Source: Neopestalotiopsis rosae (taxonomy: Eukaryota; Ascomycota; Sordariomycetes; Amphisphaeriales; Sporocadaceae). Taken from it: a stretch of DNA of 64,000 nt. The position numbers and the translations under genes are program-made. The notes under the pieces were generated by a model, which was not told the origin of the DNA, did no database searches, and saw only the letters and a program-made list of their open reading frames with translations. Of this stretch, positions 1 through 13,443 are shown piece after piece. Every line of letters starts with the position of its first letter. The first letter of the stretch is position 1. The stretch is taken from the NCBI GenBank assembly GCA_023078685.1, contig JALGAS010000007.1, forward strand, positions 744,001 through 808,000. Direction: 5' to 3'.

Positions 1-1448
1 TTTGTTCGGAAACAAGTCGAGACTTGCCGAATCATGCGAACATCACCACAGCCAGCAGTTCGCATGAACGGAGTGCTTGGAAACAAGAATGCCTTGGCAC
101 TTCTCCCTCTCTTTCAATGCGGCGCCAGACTCGGTTCGCGGCAGCAAAAGAGAGAAAATAGAAGGAGAAAAGCCAAGAATAGGCGATCCCAACAGTCTGG
201 TATAGAGAGCATTCAGCTAAATTAAATGCCTACTATAGCATGTATAATGTATACTAGTTATGCATTATTGTTGCAATGCAGGAACCAATGTTCGAGGGTT
301 CGGACGAAAAATCTCCAGGTGGGAGCAAAAGATGATTGGACTTGTGAGCGCTGTGCCGCTTACTGGGTTGCCGAGCCGTGAGCCCCGAGGGCAGGCAAGG
401 CAGGAATCGCTTTCAACCATGATTAAAGAAGGAAAATTTAGAAAGAAAGGAAAAAAGTCTTCTGCATCGATCGTAAACACCGAAAAGCTCCGCGCCGAAC
501 CACGCCCACCCCCTCCCCATGTCCCATGTAACTTCGGAATTGCTACACTGCAGCGAGTGAACACAAAATGGTGACTTGACCAGAGTCCTCGTGCAGCGTC
601 ACAGTCAAGAAAAATCAACTGTGACGAGGAAACGGCGTTTCCGTTATGCGTATGCGCCGCAGTCGTCACCCGAGACAGGACCTGTATTTGGCGCTGGGCT
701 ATTGCACGATTCATACTTGTCATGTAGTGCAAGCGGTGATGCTCTTCATGGCCAAGACTTATAAGATCTGTGATATGCCGTGACGAGCACACGACACTAC
801 TGGCCTATTGTTTTGCTTTTGCATTTGCATTTGCTTCTTCCCTCTTCCCGCCCTGATAAGAGCTTCAAGAAGAAGAAGATGGGACTGGATATGATAAGTC
901 GAGATCTTTCTAGCCTGTTTTGCCCTGGAAGCATATCTTCAGGTACCAGACTGGTCTTGTCTTGCATGTTTCATGCAGCATGAGGGGGAAAAGCTAGTGC
1001 GCATGCATATACATGTTTTAGCCCCGTTCCGACTTTCATATGCAGGCAGTCAGATATAGACAAGAGTGACATTTTTGCCATTATTCCTGGCGGACGTGCG
1101 GAAAATAAACCCCGTCAAAGCATGATTCCTGCGATTATCTTCTCCGCATACCACACGCTGATATGCTTGATTTCTGGCTTGCACATTGACGTTGGGGATG
1201 AAAGGTTGGGTAAGGTTGGTGCATGAATCCGGTGGTGACGGTCTCGATAATCTAGAATCGTCGGTTCGAGACTATACTCTCAATCGGGGTAGTCAAGCCG
1301 CGATCCTCTCGGTCAAGCTATCCCAGGTATAAATGACATTGCAACATTGACCAGAGGGCCTCTTCCCCCAGAACTCACCCGCGCTGCATCGACTAGGGGA
1401 GTCGGTTTCGAAGAAGCAAAAAATAGATTACAGGAGATAGGATGTGCC

Positions 1449-1449
<1 letters not shown>

Positions 1450-1495
<46 letters not shown>
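1450..1495 (+). repeat. poly-T tract (46 T)
   Basis: An uninterrupted run of 46 T residues, flanked by GTGCCG on the left and GGTCTCCC on the right. Exceptionally long for a homopolymer in a fungal assembly; its exact length is probably uncertain. Confidence 0.95.
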
Positions 1496-1496
<1 letters not shown>

Positions 1497-1628
1497 GTCT
1501 CCCTTAAGGACGACTTATCAACAGCTTTTCAAGGGAAAATGGCCAGCAATGTGATTCATTGGTCGAAGAGGCTGATAGTGTATCAGACGGGCAGCGGTCT
1601 CAGAAAGGCCTCGCGACCCCGCATTTAG

Positions 1629-1710
1629 CACGGCCGTTACTCACATAGTATACTCTATACCTGCAGTTGCACGGCCGTTACTCACATAGTATACTCTATA
1701 CCTGCAGTTG
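1629..1710 (+). repeat. perfect 41-bp tandem duplication
   Basis: Two identical 41-bp copies (1629-1669 and 1670-1710), each beginning CACGGCCGTTACTCACATAG and ending CTGCAGTTG, lie head to tail with no spacer and no mismatch. Perfect identity suggests a recent duplication or an assembly or replication-slippage event. Confidence 0.95.
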
Positions 1711-2597
1711 GCTCAAGTCGAAGATATTCATCGTTTGCTAGCCTGGCCCTTTCGTTCGAACAGTTTTGTAAGTGGGCATACTGAATAGATACGCATGTAA
1801 TGTAAAGCACGTATGCGATGCGTATACATACTGCAGGCGTCTTTGCATATTTACTAGGATGCAACATGCAATGGCCAGGTGATGAACCAAACCGGTGCCA
1901 AAGTATGAGGAGTCGACCCCTTGCCTTCGGAGACATCAGAGTGCCCTGATGAATGACCTTTACCTTGACAAGATGGGAGAGAGATGGTACAATACAAGAC
2001 CCAGCATTTAGCAAGCTGCGGTAATATCATCCGCACACACAGCAACAGAGAGAAAGAGCTTGCCCTGCGTAGCCCTGGGACGAGACGAACATGTTCCCAA
2101 CGCCTCACAAGACCCCTGGTTCATGCCCAGAGTTCTCCTTTCTATGGTTGAGGATCATTTCTTGGCTGCCTCTCAGTGTTTTTCCCCCCTCTCTGCGGCC
2201 CAGGTCGATGAAAGTTTGACAGCGGCACAGCTTTGATTCTCGACTGCTCTACGGGCTTTGGGGGACTCCGGTGGAGTTTGAATCAACACGCATTTAGTAG
2301 TCATCGCCGAGACGTGTTTACTGTGTACAGAGATTTTTTCATGTCATAATTTTTTTTTCCCCTTCACTCCGCTTCGGCACTCGGCAGCAAGGCGTATGGC
2401 CACTGCAGCGTTGGGAAAAAGAGGGGACCGACTCTCGGTGATTGAATAGCCAGAAGCCATGAGGTGAGGTTGTAGTCACTAGCAAGTGGAAATGGGTATG
2501 GGGGGACTTTGGCGTCGTTACAAGGCAGGACCCTCGACGAGCTTAAGCTTAGTTGTTTGAGGATCCAGCCCAGTGGAGACTGGGCATTGGGCGGCGG

Positions 2598-2642
<45 letters not shown>
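2598..2642 (+). repeat. poly-A tract (45 A)
   Basis: An uninterrupted run of 45 A residues between GGGCGGCGG and GGGGGTCTTT. It is nearly the same length as the T46 tract about 1.1 kb upstream but in opposite sense; the flanking sequences of the two tracts are unrelated. Confidence 0.95.
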
Positions 2643-2645
<3 letters not shown>

Positions 2646-5600
2646 GGTCTTTGCTTCATGAGGGCAAGTTCAAAATTGTCGGAGAATACAAAGTGCGGTC
2701 ATCTTTGAGGTTTCGTGTTGAGAAATTGTTGGAAAATGTTTCGGCAACAGCTCAGCCGATGGTTGAGAATGTTTTGATGTAAGTGTAAAATGTCACCCAT
2801 ATGGGGTTTACGTATAGCTATAGCTATGTCAAGGTTTACAAAAGGACGACAGTTGTGACAGTGCCATGTCACATACATTGCAGCATTCCGCAGTGGAACT
2901 CTTCTATGAAGTGGAAACTGAGTAATGTGTAACGGTGAATGGAGAATAAACTTACCCAGATGCTTAGTTGACAAGACATATAGGCAGTTAATTAGGTGGA
3001 CAACTCACCTAACCACGACCCAGATATATTGGTCTGTGTGAGGTGTAGCCGAACGGCAACTTATCAGAAGAACAATTTGATACGCTTCCGTCTTCTCCCG
3101 TCCCTATGACACCAAAACTTTTCCAAGGCTTTTGAGTGTTCTGCTATACATTGCTGAGCTGTCAGTGCGTGTCGATAATGGTACGACAGATGCACGCTCA
3201 GATTCCAGTAGTCACAATACGAGTCGTGCAGTCACGATCTATATAGGTAATCGTGTAGTCCTAAAAACTTGACACGGACGGTGCAGAGATGAAAAGAAAC
3301 AATGCGATCCCGGAACGAGCCGCATTAGATGAGATAAAACTCTCCGAAGTCTAGATTTAGAGCTGCCCCGCAACTTGCGAGCCTAAACAGCAGTAAATCA
3401 TCAACTTTTATGATCCGATGTTGTGATGTCTTTGTCGATGCGCATCTCGGCCGAGCATTGGTATATAAGATATAAGCTCTTGATTCTATTTATTCCGTCG
3501 ATGATGTTGCTCGCTTAGAGGCCACTAATTGTAGCTTGCTAATTTTACGAATGGCTTTCCGAAAATGTTCTCCTTCTCTTCGTATTGCCTGCTAGCTTCT
3601 ATCCTGTGTCATTTTGCCCACTTATTGCTGACCCGACATGCCCAATATAGGTGGAGTCTCTCCAAACAGGGTTCCTCAAACATCCCAAGGGTCCCATTCC
3701 GGTGGAAACAAGCAGGGTTCTTGTGACGAGACAAACTGTGGTTACCTAGTCTCTGGGGGAGGCTGCAACTAGGTTCAGGTGAAGTTCGGCCGGGACGAGA
3801 GAGCTGAAAGCAGGCCTAGCAAGCATCTCTTGTGTTCCATGGTTCCTTGGGGGTGAGAAGCACAGGGAGGGCACACATAAGCTTTGCCGTAGCGGTCCGT
3901 CGCCCGATAGGTCCGCACCCTCGTGGTCTGCCCAAACCCTTGGCTCCCAGCCAGGGTAGCCACGCCTATAGTCGCCGATATTATGAACGAAAAACCTCCA
4001 GGTCTGCAGAGATCGCTGCAGGTGCCAGATCCATATTGTGTATTGGGCCCCCGCCTGTCAGGGGAAGGCGGGGTGAGAACAGAGGCTGGTTTCAATGATT
4101 TAGGACCACAACTTGCACTGGAAATTAGGACTGCAACATCCCTTCAAATTGGTATGTGGCTGGACTGGGCGCTGTCTATTTCGACGTAACATCGAGTATG
4201 ACTCGTGACCGTTAGATCTGTGACCGGACCCATCCGCTACAAGGAGTAATGGACTGGGGACAATGTGTGCGATTACCTGACCAGAGCTTCGTGGATAGCA
4301 GGATAGCTACTGCATGGCTGTTGATCTATCAGATAGCCACGCAGAATTGTGCGAATAGAGATCAAAGGGAGGTTTTAGGTCATTGATACCCAATCCGCTT
4401 GAGACAGCTTAACAAACATGATCCAATATCCAATTGGCAATGATTGAGTTGATCTTGTTTCCAGCGCAGATCCAACATGTCCATGCGGCAGCAGCTGGGT
4501 CCTGCAGAAGACAACTGCCGCCCATAATACTCCTGAGGTGGCAAGAGGATGTCGTCCATGCAACGCATTTCGTGCGCATTGCTTTGCTTAGCTCAACTGC
4601 CGTAGGATGCCGCAGGCGGAGGGATTGCTTTCATGCACACAGTTCATGCTCTACTCAATGTAGATATGGTCTAGTGAGGCCAGACTCCGGCAGATCGTGG
4701 GTTGCGGCGATAGATACGGATGCATTGCGTTCAACAGGCAAGGGATAAGATTACCTACCAGTTTGCTTTGTCCCAAAAACAAATCATGAGAAGGGATTAG
4801 ATATTCGATAGCGGTGTGACAAGGTATTGGGGAGGTCTTCTGACATATCGTGGTAGAGCTCGCCGTGACCAGGTCGATAGTAATGGCAGTAATGCAACCT
4901 AGGTATCGCCGGGTGCTGGGTGTATGTAGTTGTACCCGCTCCTCTGATAGGCAGATTGTATGCTCGGTCGACCTCTTCGTCCATCTAGGCCGCTCTCAAG
5001 GACCGTGGCGACCGGCTATATTTGTGACAATGTGACACTCGGTGGCTGTCACCGTCCTCTTCTGAAGCATCGATGAAATGGCATGAGGGTTTTCCTGCTA
5101 TCGCGCAACGAGTATAGTGCTCGGGGCAGAGATCCTTGTTTCGAAGCTGGACCATTCAAGCAACTCCAGCTCCAGGGCAATGACAAAGCCAAGTGATCTC
5201 CAGTAGGCAGTCTTGGCATCACCAAGCTTACATCGGCAACAGGGCAGGAATGAGGTTAGGGCCATGATCTATCATGAACGAAAAGAACCATGGTGGGCTG
5301 GGTTTGGTGCTCTCTCGGGAGACGGCAAGCAGGCTTCTTTGGCTTTGGCATACCGAGGTGCTGGGCGCGCTGGGTTCAAGTTTGGAAGCGAGGGAGGACC
5401 CCAACCGTGCCAACAAGTTAGTGCAGCGCAAAGACCTTGAGGATCTTGTTGCTTTGCTTGCTGGATGCCTCCAAGTTCGTGGGAAACGGTGAGCCTGAAT
5501 GGGTATCTGGTCAGTTCTCCTTTGGCCTGTCGCAAATTAATGAGAATGAAAATCCGTCCAGATCGTTGGTAGACTAATTAGCCTATGTGTGGTCATGTAA

Positions 5601-7320
5601 TGTATTGATGTGAGCTCTGACCCTCTCCAAGCCGTCACCCGCTGTGCCTGTACCTGTGCTGTGGAGGGGCTAACCACCAAGCTGCGGCCGCTGAAGGAGC
5701 GCACCAACAAACGCCCCTCAGCGTTATACGCTGCGATCTCTGTCGGGTCGAGGTCTCCCCCCACACGCAAAGAAACAGACAAAAAGAAAGCTATTGAAAC
5801 TGGTCCAAGAGTACAGAGCCATTGAGGGAGTGCATTGCCTCTTCAGGCTATTTGATAAGGAGTACAGGTTACAGATTCGTGCTTGCAAGTGCCACACATC
5901 ATCGCAAGGTTCAAGCTGGCAAGTTGTGTGCAGTCTGCCAACCAATTATGCACCAGCCCGCAGGCCTATCAGGACAAATGACCCCACCTCAAACGCCCGT
6001 TAGAGGCGGTTGCTTAGACCTCGAAGCACTTGTGCAGCAAGTTGTGATATTCAGCTTCAAGCGCTACTAAGCATATCCGCCAGACCAAAGATGGGTGATT
6101 GCTCCGGAGCCATCATCGATCATTCTCTTGTCACGACTTTTCTTCTGATTTCTGGAAACGGTAGTGGCGTTTGTATGTGATGGCTGGGGAGTAGTAGCTG
6201 TCATGCCAAGTTTCACAACGTTCGCTGGTTCAATGGTGTAGGAACCACATGGTGGCACCGTACGACACATAGCGCGTGTTCCGCCCTATAGACATGGCGA
6301 TGATTTAGAGATAGGCAGGTATACAAGATCAGCCGGGCCGCACCACATCCGCCTTGACGTATATGTCACAGACATAGTTAAGTGACGTGGTTGAGCCTCC
6401 AATAGTACCCCAGACTGGGGAGCAAATTGGAAAAGAAAAGAACCATTAACGTCAAAGGGGTTGGGAATTGTGACGAGGAGCAAGATGATATGACATCAAA
6501 CCAATCAGCCCTCCGACAAAATAGCTATTCCCCGTGCACTTGAAGCATACCGTTGACCTGGATTGCCACAATGACAACGACGTCGTTCGATACGCCACAC
6601 AAATGACATAGGCGTACCAAATGTTGTGGCTCTTTTCTAACAACTTCGGCAGTCATCCGTTGCGTAACCTTGTTCTGATCATTTATGCGACAGCCACAAT
6701 CGCCCCAAATCAGATACCATCGTTGTTAGGTAGGGGGCATTTCTTTTCAGCATTCCTGGCTCTGCCACGAGGAAAATTCTCCGTGCGTAACAACCTAGGT
6801 GCTCGCTTATTTGCTGGGCCTGCGAGAATTGTATTGTCCGGACTAATTCCCGTCAACTCATCTGATAAACACAACGTCGATCTTTTCAGTATGTGGTTAC
6901 TGCAGTGCCTATGGTTGATCGGCACTGGTCATTCATGGCCGGTACTAGTAGCCTTGTGTTCTACCCCGCGAGACAATGGCTTTGACCCTGGTGCCTATAA
7001 TGAAGCACCAAAACAACACCTAGTACCCCAAGTGCTTGAAAAGTCCAGATAAGAATGTCATCAGACTTTTCTCCAGCAGCTCTGCTCCGGAGCAAAAGAT
7101 CAGAAAATCATTCTCTCGACAGCCCAACTCATGCGGCGTCATGCCTCGCCAGGACTCGATTCCGCCAGCCTTGTATTGAGGCAGAAGAATCAACAAAGTA
7201 CCTACCTACCATGCATGACCCTAAGTGGTTTCATAGGCACTAGACGGGATATGATCATCATATTTTCCAAGACTCATTTGAATATACTTTGCAAAAACCT
7301 CCGATACATGCCGACACAAA

Positions 7321-7376
7321 GTAAGGGATCGAAAGTAAGGGATCGAAAGTAAAAGATCGAAAGTAAAGGATCACAA
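7321..7376 (+). repeat. 4 x 14-bp tandem repeat
   Basis: Four contiguous copies of a 14-bp unit GTAAGGGATCGAAA. Copies 1 and 2 are identical; copy 3 (GTAAAAGATCGAAA) and copy 4 (GTAAAGGATCACAA) diverge progressively. The period is not a multiple of three and no gene covers it. Confidence 0.9.
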
Positions 7377-10170
7377 AGCTTAATAGCGAGCTGTCAGATT
7401 CAATTGACAACGGGCTATACTCGGTGGCGGTATATTTGTCTAAACCTTATGAGAATGGCCGTTTTTCCCCTACTCGCAACGACCCGAGAGCGCTACTCCA
7501 GGGCAGCAATCAAGCTTCGAGAAACGCTACGATCCCCAAACACTAATAATTATATTAGGCTGTATACTAGCCCCTCGCACGAACTGCCACGAGTACTATA
7601 TTGGCTAGACCCCGCTACTAAGTAACGGAGTGGCTGATTGACCACAGCGCCTGAGCACAAGTTTGTTGTTGTCCGTGATTTGTTAACCGAGATGCGGTAA
7701 ACCGCTGATGGAGAGGAGCAGCAGCAGCATTCACATGCATGAGAGGAGAAAGAGCAGTTCCTGAGATGACCTCTTCCGATTGACACGGCTGATCGGCCTG
7801 GACTATGCTCGCCATTGCCGATCACTACTTCATGAAGAGGGCACGACACAGTTGAAGCAGTACCTCTGTTCAACCCCACTGAATAAGCAGTGAAAGTGCG
7901 GCACTTGAGCCGCAGACAAGTGCAAAGTTACCGTGGGTACGTGACGCACCTTGAATAAGTTGCAACATTCAACCCTCCCTACATTAATCCACTTTGTGGT
8001 CTGTCAACTAAATGGTGGCCCAATCACCGCAGCGTCGGTGGGTGTGATCCCTACATAGTATAGCAGAACCCATATCTTAATAATGTAAGTATGATATTAT
8101 GATACATACCCTACAAGAACAAATAATCCACCATCACCGCACTACTGCAGCAAGCAGGCATATTACTAACCTACCTCCTAGTCAGTAGCCGTTGGTAAAT
8201 ACTACTATTCGAATCTCGGATAAGGGGCTTTTCAACGTTCATGGCGTAATGTACTATGGTAGCTATTCTCCGCATTTCATCTCGCAGGCAAACGTGCGCA
8301 ACAGGTCTCGTGGTTTGCGTGGGTGCCTCGCTTGCATTTTGCCTTTCAGACTGTCCCGTCTCTCGGCGACGATGACAATATTACCACTATAGCCGGCGTT
8401 CCCGCAAAGTCGTGTCCGATCCTATCGTGCGAAATGAGCCAGAGTGCGTGTGGCAACGAGGTTTCATAGGCTGATTACTTCAGAGTAATGGCGAAACAAG
8501 CACTTTTTGACCAAGCCCGTGCTATTTTTGAAGGCCCGTGTGGGAATATAACCCAATATAAACTGCAGACTAAAAGACTGTCACCGGGTACGTACCATGA
8601 AGTATACATGAATCGTGTAGTGTGCGTCTTGGTATTATGAAGATCATCCTTCAACATCAACAATCATGGATGTATGTTCTTGGATCAGTCTTTTCCCTCA
8701 AACCTGTAGACACGAGTAACAGGTTATTCTTGCTGCGTCTGGAAGCCTAGCCAACGGATCCACCCTACATTCAAGCCTCTCTCACACCCCCGGCCATAAT
8801 GTACGCAATGTATCAAAGCTGTCATTGTCCATCCCAAGCTGTCCCAGAAGAAAAAGGGACGCCGTGTTAAGAGAAGAGCTATGAAGATCAAGCTTTGGGG
8901 GAAGAAAAAGAAGAAGAAAGAAGATCCATCCTTGTCTCATGTTCCTGAGTTGCCGGTAGCACAATAGTAGCAGCAGCAGTGGGCTCTCCCTTCAAGGGTG
9001 ATCATGTAATAAATGTATGTATCTTGGCAGGGTAAGGTGAGGTAGAGGTCGCTGGACTATTAGTGTACACAGGGCACCTAGCGCTAGTCACTAGGTGGGC
9101 TCGGTGGGCAGCAGTAAGTAAAAAAGAGAAGCTTAGTGGGGTCCAAGTTTCCCACTCACCAAGTGGAAGTGGCAACCCTGCGAGTGCATGCTTTAAGCGG
9201 TTTCACGTATCCCTGATCCCATGCAGTCGCTGGGGCTCATCCCCTTGTCGCTCGATACTCCTTCTCGTAAGCTTCCTCCGATCCTGGCGACATTTTCGAG
9301 ACCACCGCTACCACGACACCTCTGACCTGACCTGACCTGCGCCAGCCACGGACCTTTTTTTGTTCTCTGGTGTGTCGAGATGGCCGATGGATGGGTTTGT
9401 ATACTTACCATGACCGTTTGGTTTTGGTTTGGTGCCTTGCCCAAATGTAGGTACATGCATAGAACATGGCTTGCAACCTACCTAACCTAGGTATCTAGTA
9501 TGAAAGTGACCACGATCGACTCCAGGTCGGTCGCAACGCACATACACGATGCTACTCCATACCAGAGTCCGCGGGAGCAGCTTGCAGCTTCAGTTCACCT
9601 CATCCACGTCTCAAAACGCCACTGGGACGCACCCCTCCGATGTCCTCGCTTGTACCTGAGAAGGGTCCCTTCGAATTTATTCCTCTCTCACGCACTTTTA
9701 TCTGTGTGTTTCTTCGACCTCTCTTTACCAGACCAGACCCCCCTTCCCTTTCTCTTACCCTTCGGCTAAGCAGCATATTATCAAACGACACGGACGGTAT
9801 ACTTCATCCCAAATAATCCCCAGGCCTGGTTTGGTTGGCTTGCTACCAGTTCTTCCTTAATGTTTCCATCCCAGCTACCCTATATGTCCATCATTATTAT
9901 TATGACGAGTGGGAGCCTCTATTAAAGTGTTGGCATGTTCCTGACACACCAGGCAAAGACAAACCCAGTTGCAGGGAGCTCTCGCCTTTCGTCATTTATG
10001 CTTGAGACGTCCGGCTCTTCTCACTAGTGCATGCACACCTATATACTCCGCCTGCTATATCGTCTGAACTACTATCGATCCTTTGTTTCCTCTTCGCCCA
10101 AGTCCTCCACCGTTTGGTTGGCTTTGACATAAAACCATCCCGCTTCGCCTACGAAGGGGACCCTGGCCCA

Positions 10171-12593
10171 ATGGCTCATATAGTCAGCTGCATGCTTGAT
10201 GCCGATGGCACTCTTGAAGGCTATATAGCAAAGCAGCAAGCCTCTACGGACTCTGTAAGAAAACATTCACACCTACCCAACATTATATCAACACTCAACT
10301 CTACCTATACATGCATGTATGCTGCAGCAGTTGTAGCTAACCAACATTCGTGATGCAGTTGGCATCTCTTACCTCATCCGTCAGCTCATCTGAAGAGAGA
10401 AAACCATATCTGTGGAGGATGCAGCACCCAGAGGCAAGAAAGTACCAGCTTTTCCCCAAGGATAAGCCACTATCTCCACTGGTTTCCGGAAAGCAGCTTG
10501 ACCCAGAGCAGGCTTTTGCAGTAGCCATGGCCCAGTCTGGCGAGAAGTCAGACAAGGTGGAAAAGGAAAAGTCAAGCCTGAGACTCAGAATCAAGGAGCA
10601 CCACCTCAACCGACGCAGAAAGGTCAGCGTTCCTGAACTGGGACCAATGACCACTGTCCACGAGGTTCCCATGGACTCTCGTGAGTTGCAATTTTGATAT
10701 ATCCTTTGTTAGCATCAAGTCCCTGACGAGTCTTAGCAACGATCCCTGGACGGCCTCCCTTGCATGAACGATCCATCAGCTCACCAGTCAACTCATGGCG
10801 TCGACACAAGCTGGCAGACTCTCTTCCTCACATTCACGATAACTCTAGGGAAAGCAATGAATCGAAAAGATCAAACACGGCCGAGCCTCAGATCACGGGT
10901 GTGCCTGCAAGCACGCAGCCAATGTCCCCCAAGAGTCTAGCACCACTTGTGATTCCAAAGGAGACCGGCCCTCTTCCGCGTTTGGCTCACCAGCTCTCAC
11001 TTAGTCGACTTCGTTCGGGAAGCAGCAACAGCAACCCCTCTGAAAACTGCCCACGAAGTGCAAAGACGGAAGACTCACCCAGAACTCGGACCCCATTCAC
11101 TCCCTTTACACCAGCCTCAGTGTACATGACGACACCCAAGTCCGCCGTGACAGCATCGACCTTGCCCACGCCCATCTCCGCTCCAGCAGAGAGCCGTGAG
11201 TCACCAAGACCATGGGAGAAGGCCGCCAATATCACGCCAGTGGGTACTCCTCAACCAAACACCGACTCAATGTCGACACCGAGGGCCGAAGCAGAGATTC
11301 CACGTAGCGCCACTGCCATGTCCTACAGAACAGAAGCCGATGCTTCTCTGCGAGCCACTGCCGCCATGTCACACAGAAGGAATCAGTCAGATACCGGAAG
11401 CATCATGGAACGCGGACGTCCCAGAAAGAGAATAGATGGAACTAGTGTTGGAGTCCCTTTACGACGAACAGCATCCAAGGCCAGCAAGAGTGCAGAGCGT
11501 CGGGCCTTTGAGACCTTGCCCGAAGGGTGGAAGCCTACCGAGGCATCGAAGATGATTGAGAGTGAAGAGCTTGCCAACCTGCAGAAGCAAGCTTACGGTC
11601 AAGCAATGAGATTTGAGGTTTTGAAGAAGGAACATGTCGAGAGCCTCTCCAAGGTATGCAGGACCACCCGACTTGACCCAAGTGAGAAAGCAGCTAATCA
11701 TTTATTACTTGTAGGAGCTCCGTCATCTCGACGATCGAACCGAGTATCTTCGTCGCACCTACACTTCCTTGAGAGCTGGACGACGCAACCTCCACTCTCG
11801 CATCTGTCAATATCTTCGCTCACCCCGTACTGCTAAATTCAGCTACGAGTCCATGCTCAAGCAGGAAGAGGCACTTGCTGAGTTGGATGCTTCGATTGAT
11901 GACTGGGTGTCAAAATTGGAACATGCCGAGAACCGTCGAACCCGGGTCCGCCAAAAGCTTCTTGAGCACGTTGCCGCCGCTGCCACTCTGGCCTCCAACC
12001 CAGTCGACCTCGCTGGTGCTAGCGAGTCTCTTCACCAGGCCATGGGTGTACGCGTACCTAGTGCATCGATTGAAGCCAACACTCCGCCCCGTAGCCCAAC
12101 TAAACTGGAGAGCCAAACATATGCACCATCCCCATCGTTCTCGCCTCAACGAGTCGTGGCTCGCGTGCCATCTGTCATCCCAGAGGTCCCCGGCGAGAGA
12201 CTCACCGCTGTCCTAGGCCTAGACGACAACGCCTCTGAGCAGTCTGCTCTGGCTCGCATGGAGAGTATCCGAATCTATGCAGACAGTGATGTCTACGCCC
12301 TCCTCGCTGACGTCGAGACCGAATTCACGAAACTCAGTGGTGTGGGAAGGCAGACTCCTGAGCCGATCAAGACTACCGATATCTCCGATGAGAAGAGACG
12401 GGAGATTCATCGCGCTCAGAGCCACGAAGCCCTCAACGGAACGGGACTTGTCATCAACACGGCACAAAAGACACCAAAAGCACCACCAATGTCGCCACCT
12501 GCCCCGACACCGCCATTGAAGGATGATTCCACCAGTGAGGGTTTTTTGTTGACCTCTGCAGTCTTCCAGCCTCCAGCTGTGTCGGTTTCTTGA
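10171..12593 (+). CDS. Uds1/Usp1-like protein (up-regulated during septation domain)
   Basis: Predicted 733-residue protein from four exons: 10171-10254, 10359-10680, 10737-11653 and 11715-12593. All junctions have GT-AG ends (GTAAGA, GTGAGT, GTATGC donors) and keep one frame. The first two thirds are Ser/Pro/Thr-rich and probably disordered, with proline-directed sites such as SPKS and TPFTPF. Residues about 408-525 form a helical, charged region (beginning EELANLQKQAYGQAMRFEV, continuing across intron 3) that fits the Up-regulated During Septation domain named after fission yeast Uds1 and used in Aspergillus Usp1-like proteins. A role in septation or cell-wall-associated cell-cycle events is inferred from the family only. 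The start at 10171 needs intron 1; an alternative ATG at 10353 lies 6 bp before the exon 2 acceptor and would give a slightly shorter N-terminus. Intron 1 has a good GCTAAC branch site, which favours the spliced form. Confidence 0.82.
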
Positions 12594-13429
12594 AACATTT
12601 CCATTCTTTATTAATCTTTGGTTTCATTTTTGGAACGTTACACCTTTACATCATGACTGGCTCGACCCGTCTTATTTCAACGCTCATTATTCACGATATC
12701 ATCACGCATGACAACTTACGGCCGACTGCATTAGCCATTGCCATTCATTTGAATTTATATCACGGCCGACTCGCATTCGCCATACCCATTCATTTGCTTT
12801 TTTGCTATTCAGCAACGTTATCACCCATGCATTCAATGTCACCTTGACATTTTTTTCCCATTCCTTTTCCATACTCGACGCTTCCGTCTTGGGGCGCATT
12901 CTTCCTATAATTTCCTACCAATTCTACTACTTACATTTATGGAGTTGGGCAAAGCAATACTTGTATTTGATACATCTACGAATAACGGCCGATCTGAGAT
13001 ACCCCAGTGCGACTGGCATACTTTATCACATCTTCGAGACGGCAAAGACTTTTTACCTCTTTTCGTTCTTTGTAACTTTCTTCTTTCCTTCTTGTATTGG
13101 TTTAGGTGGGGGAGGGGAGGATTGGCGTTTTCATTTATACACACATTGATTTGAGATTGCATGGATGGAGCTATTTCGGCAGCTCTATTCAAAGAAGAGG
13201 CAGATGATGTAGGAGTATGCGACATATACTAAGCCGATGGGATAGAAGGAAAAGTGAAGCAATGTGTTGGGGCTAGCTGAAATGGCCAAAGGTCTTCAGT
13301 GTTTTCAAACTGTACAATACACAAAATACAAAAAGGCATCTTTGTCGTGTCAATTTCACCTTATCATACAAACCGGTTTTACTTTTGACAATTCTCAGCC
13401 AAGATGCCTATCGAGTGTGATCCCCTATA

Positions 13430-13443
13430 AGCCGTATACGGCT
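13430..13443. repeat. 14-bp perfect palindrome
   Basis: AGCCGTATACGGCT is identical to its own reverse complement and lies in non-coding DNA. It could be a binding site for a dimeric regulator or a chance occurrence. Confidence 0.5.

Larger units (their letters stand above)
1..10170. other. gene-poor region
   Basis: No convincing gene was found in this 10-kb stretch. Open frames are short, mutually overlapping on both strands, and read as low-complexity or arbitrary peptides with no recognisable domain; the longest (6621-7052, +) has no family resemblance. What can be seen is a set of simple repeats listed separately (T46, A45, a 41-bp tandem duplication, a 14-bp array). Short CCTACCTA/TAGGTAGG-type words recur (for example near 7200 and 9450). 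The region could be degenerate repeat sequence, but no terminal repeats or transposase frames are visible. Confidence 0.6.

Noticed and set aside
1255..1290. Second B-box-like word (GGTTCGAGAC)
   Set aside because: No cloverleaf could be formed with the flanking sequence.
1450..2642. Non-LTR retroelement bounded by poly-T and poly-A
   Set aside because: No reverse transcriptase frame, no similar ends and no visible target-site duplication.
6621..7052. 143-codon plus-strand open frame in the left gene-poor region
   Set aside because: No domain, no repeat family, overlapping minus-strand frame, and no splice partners; composition looks like chance.
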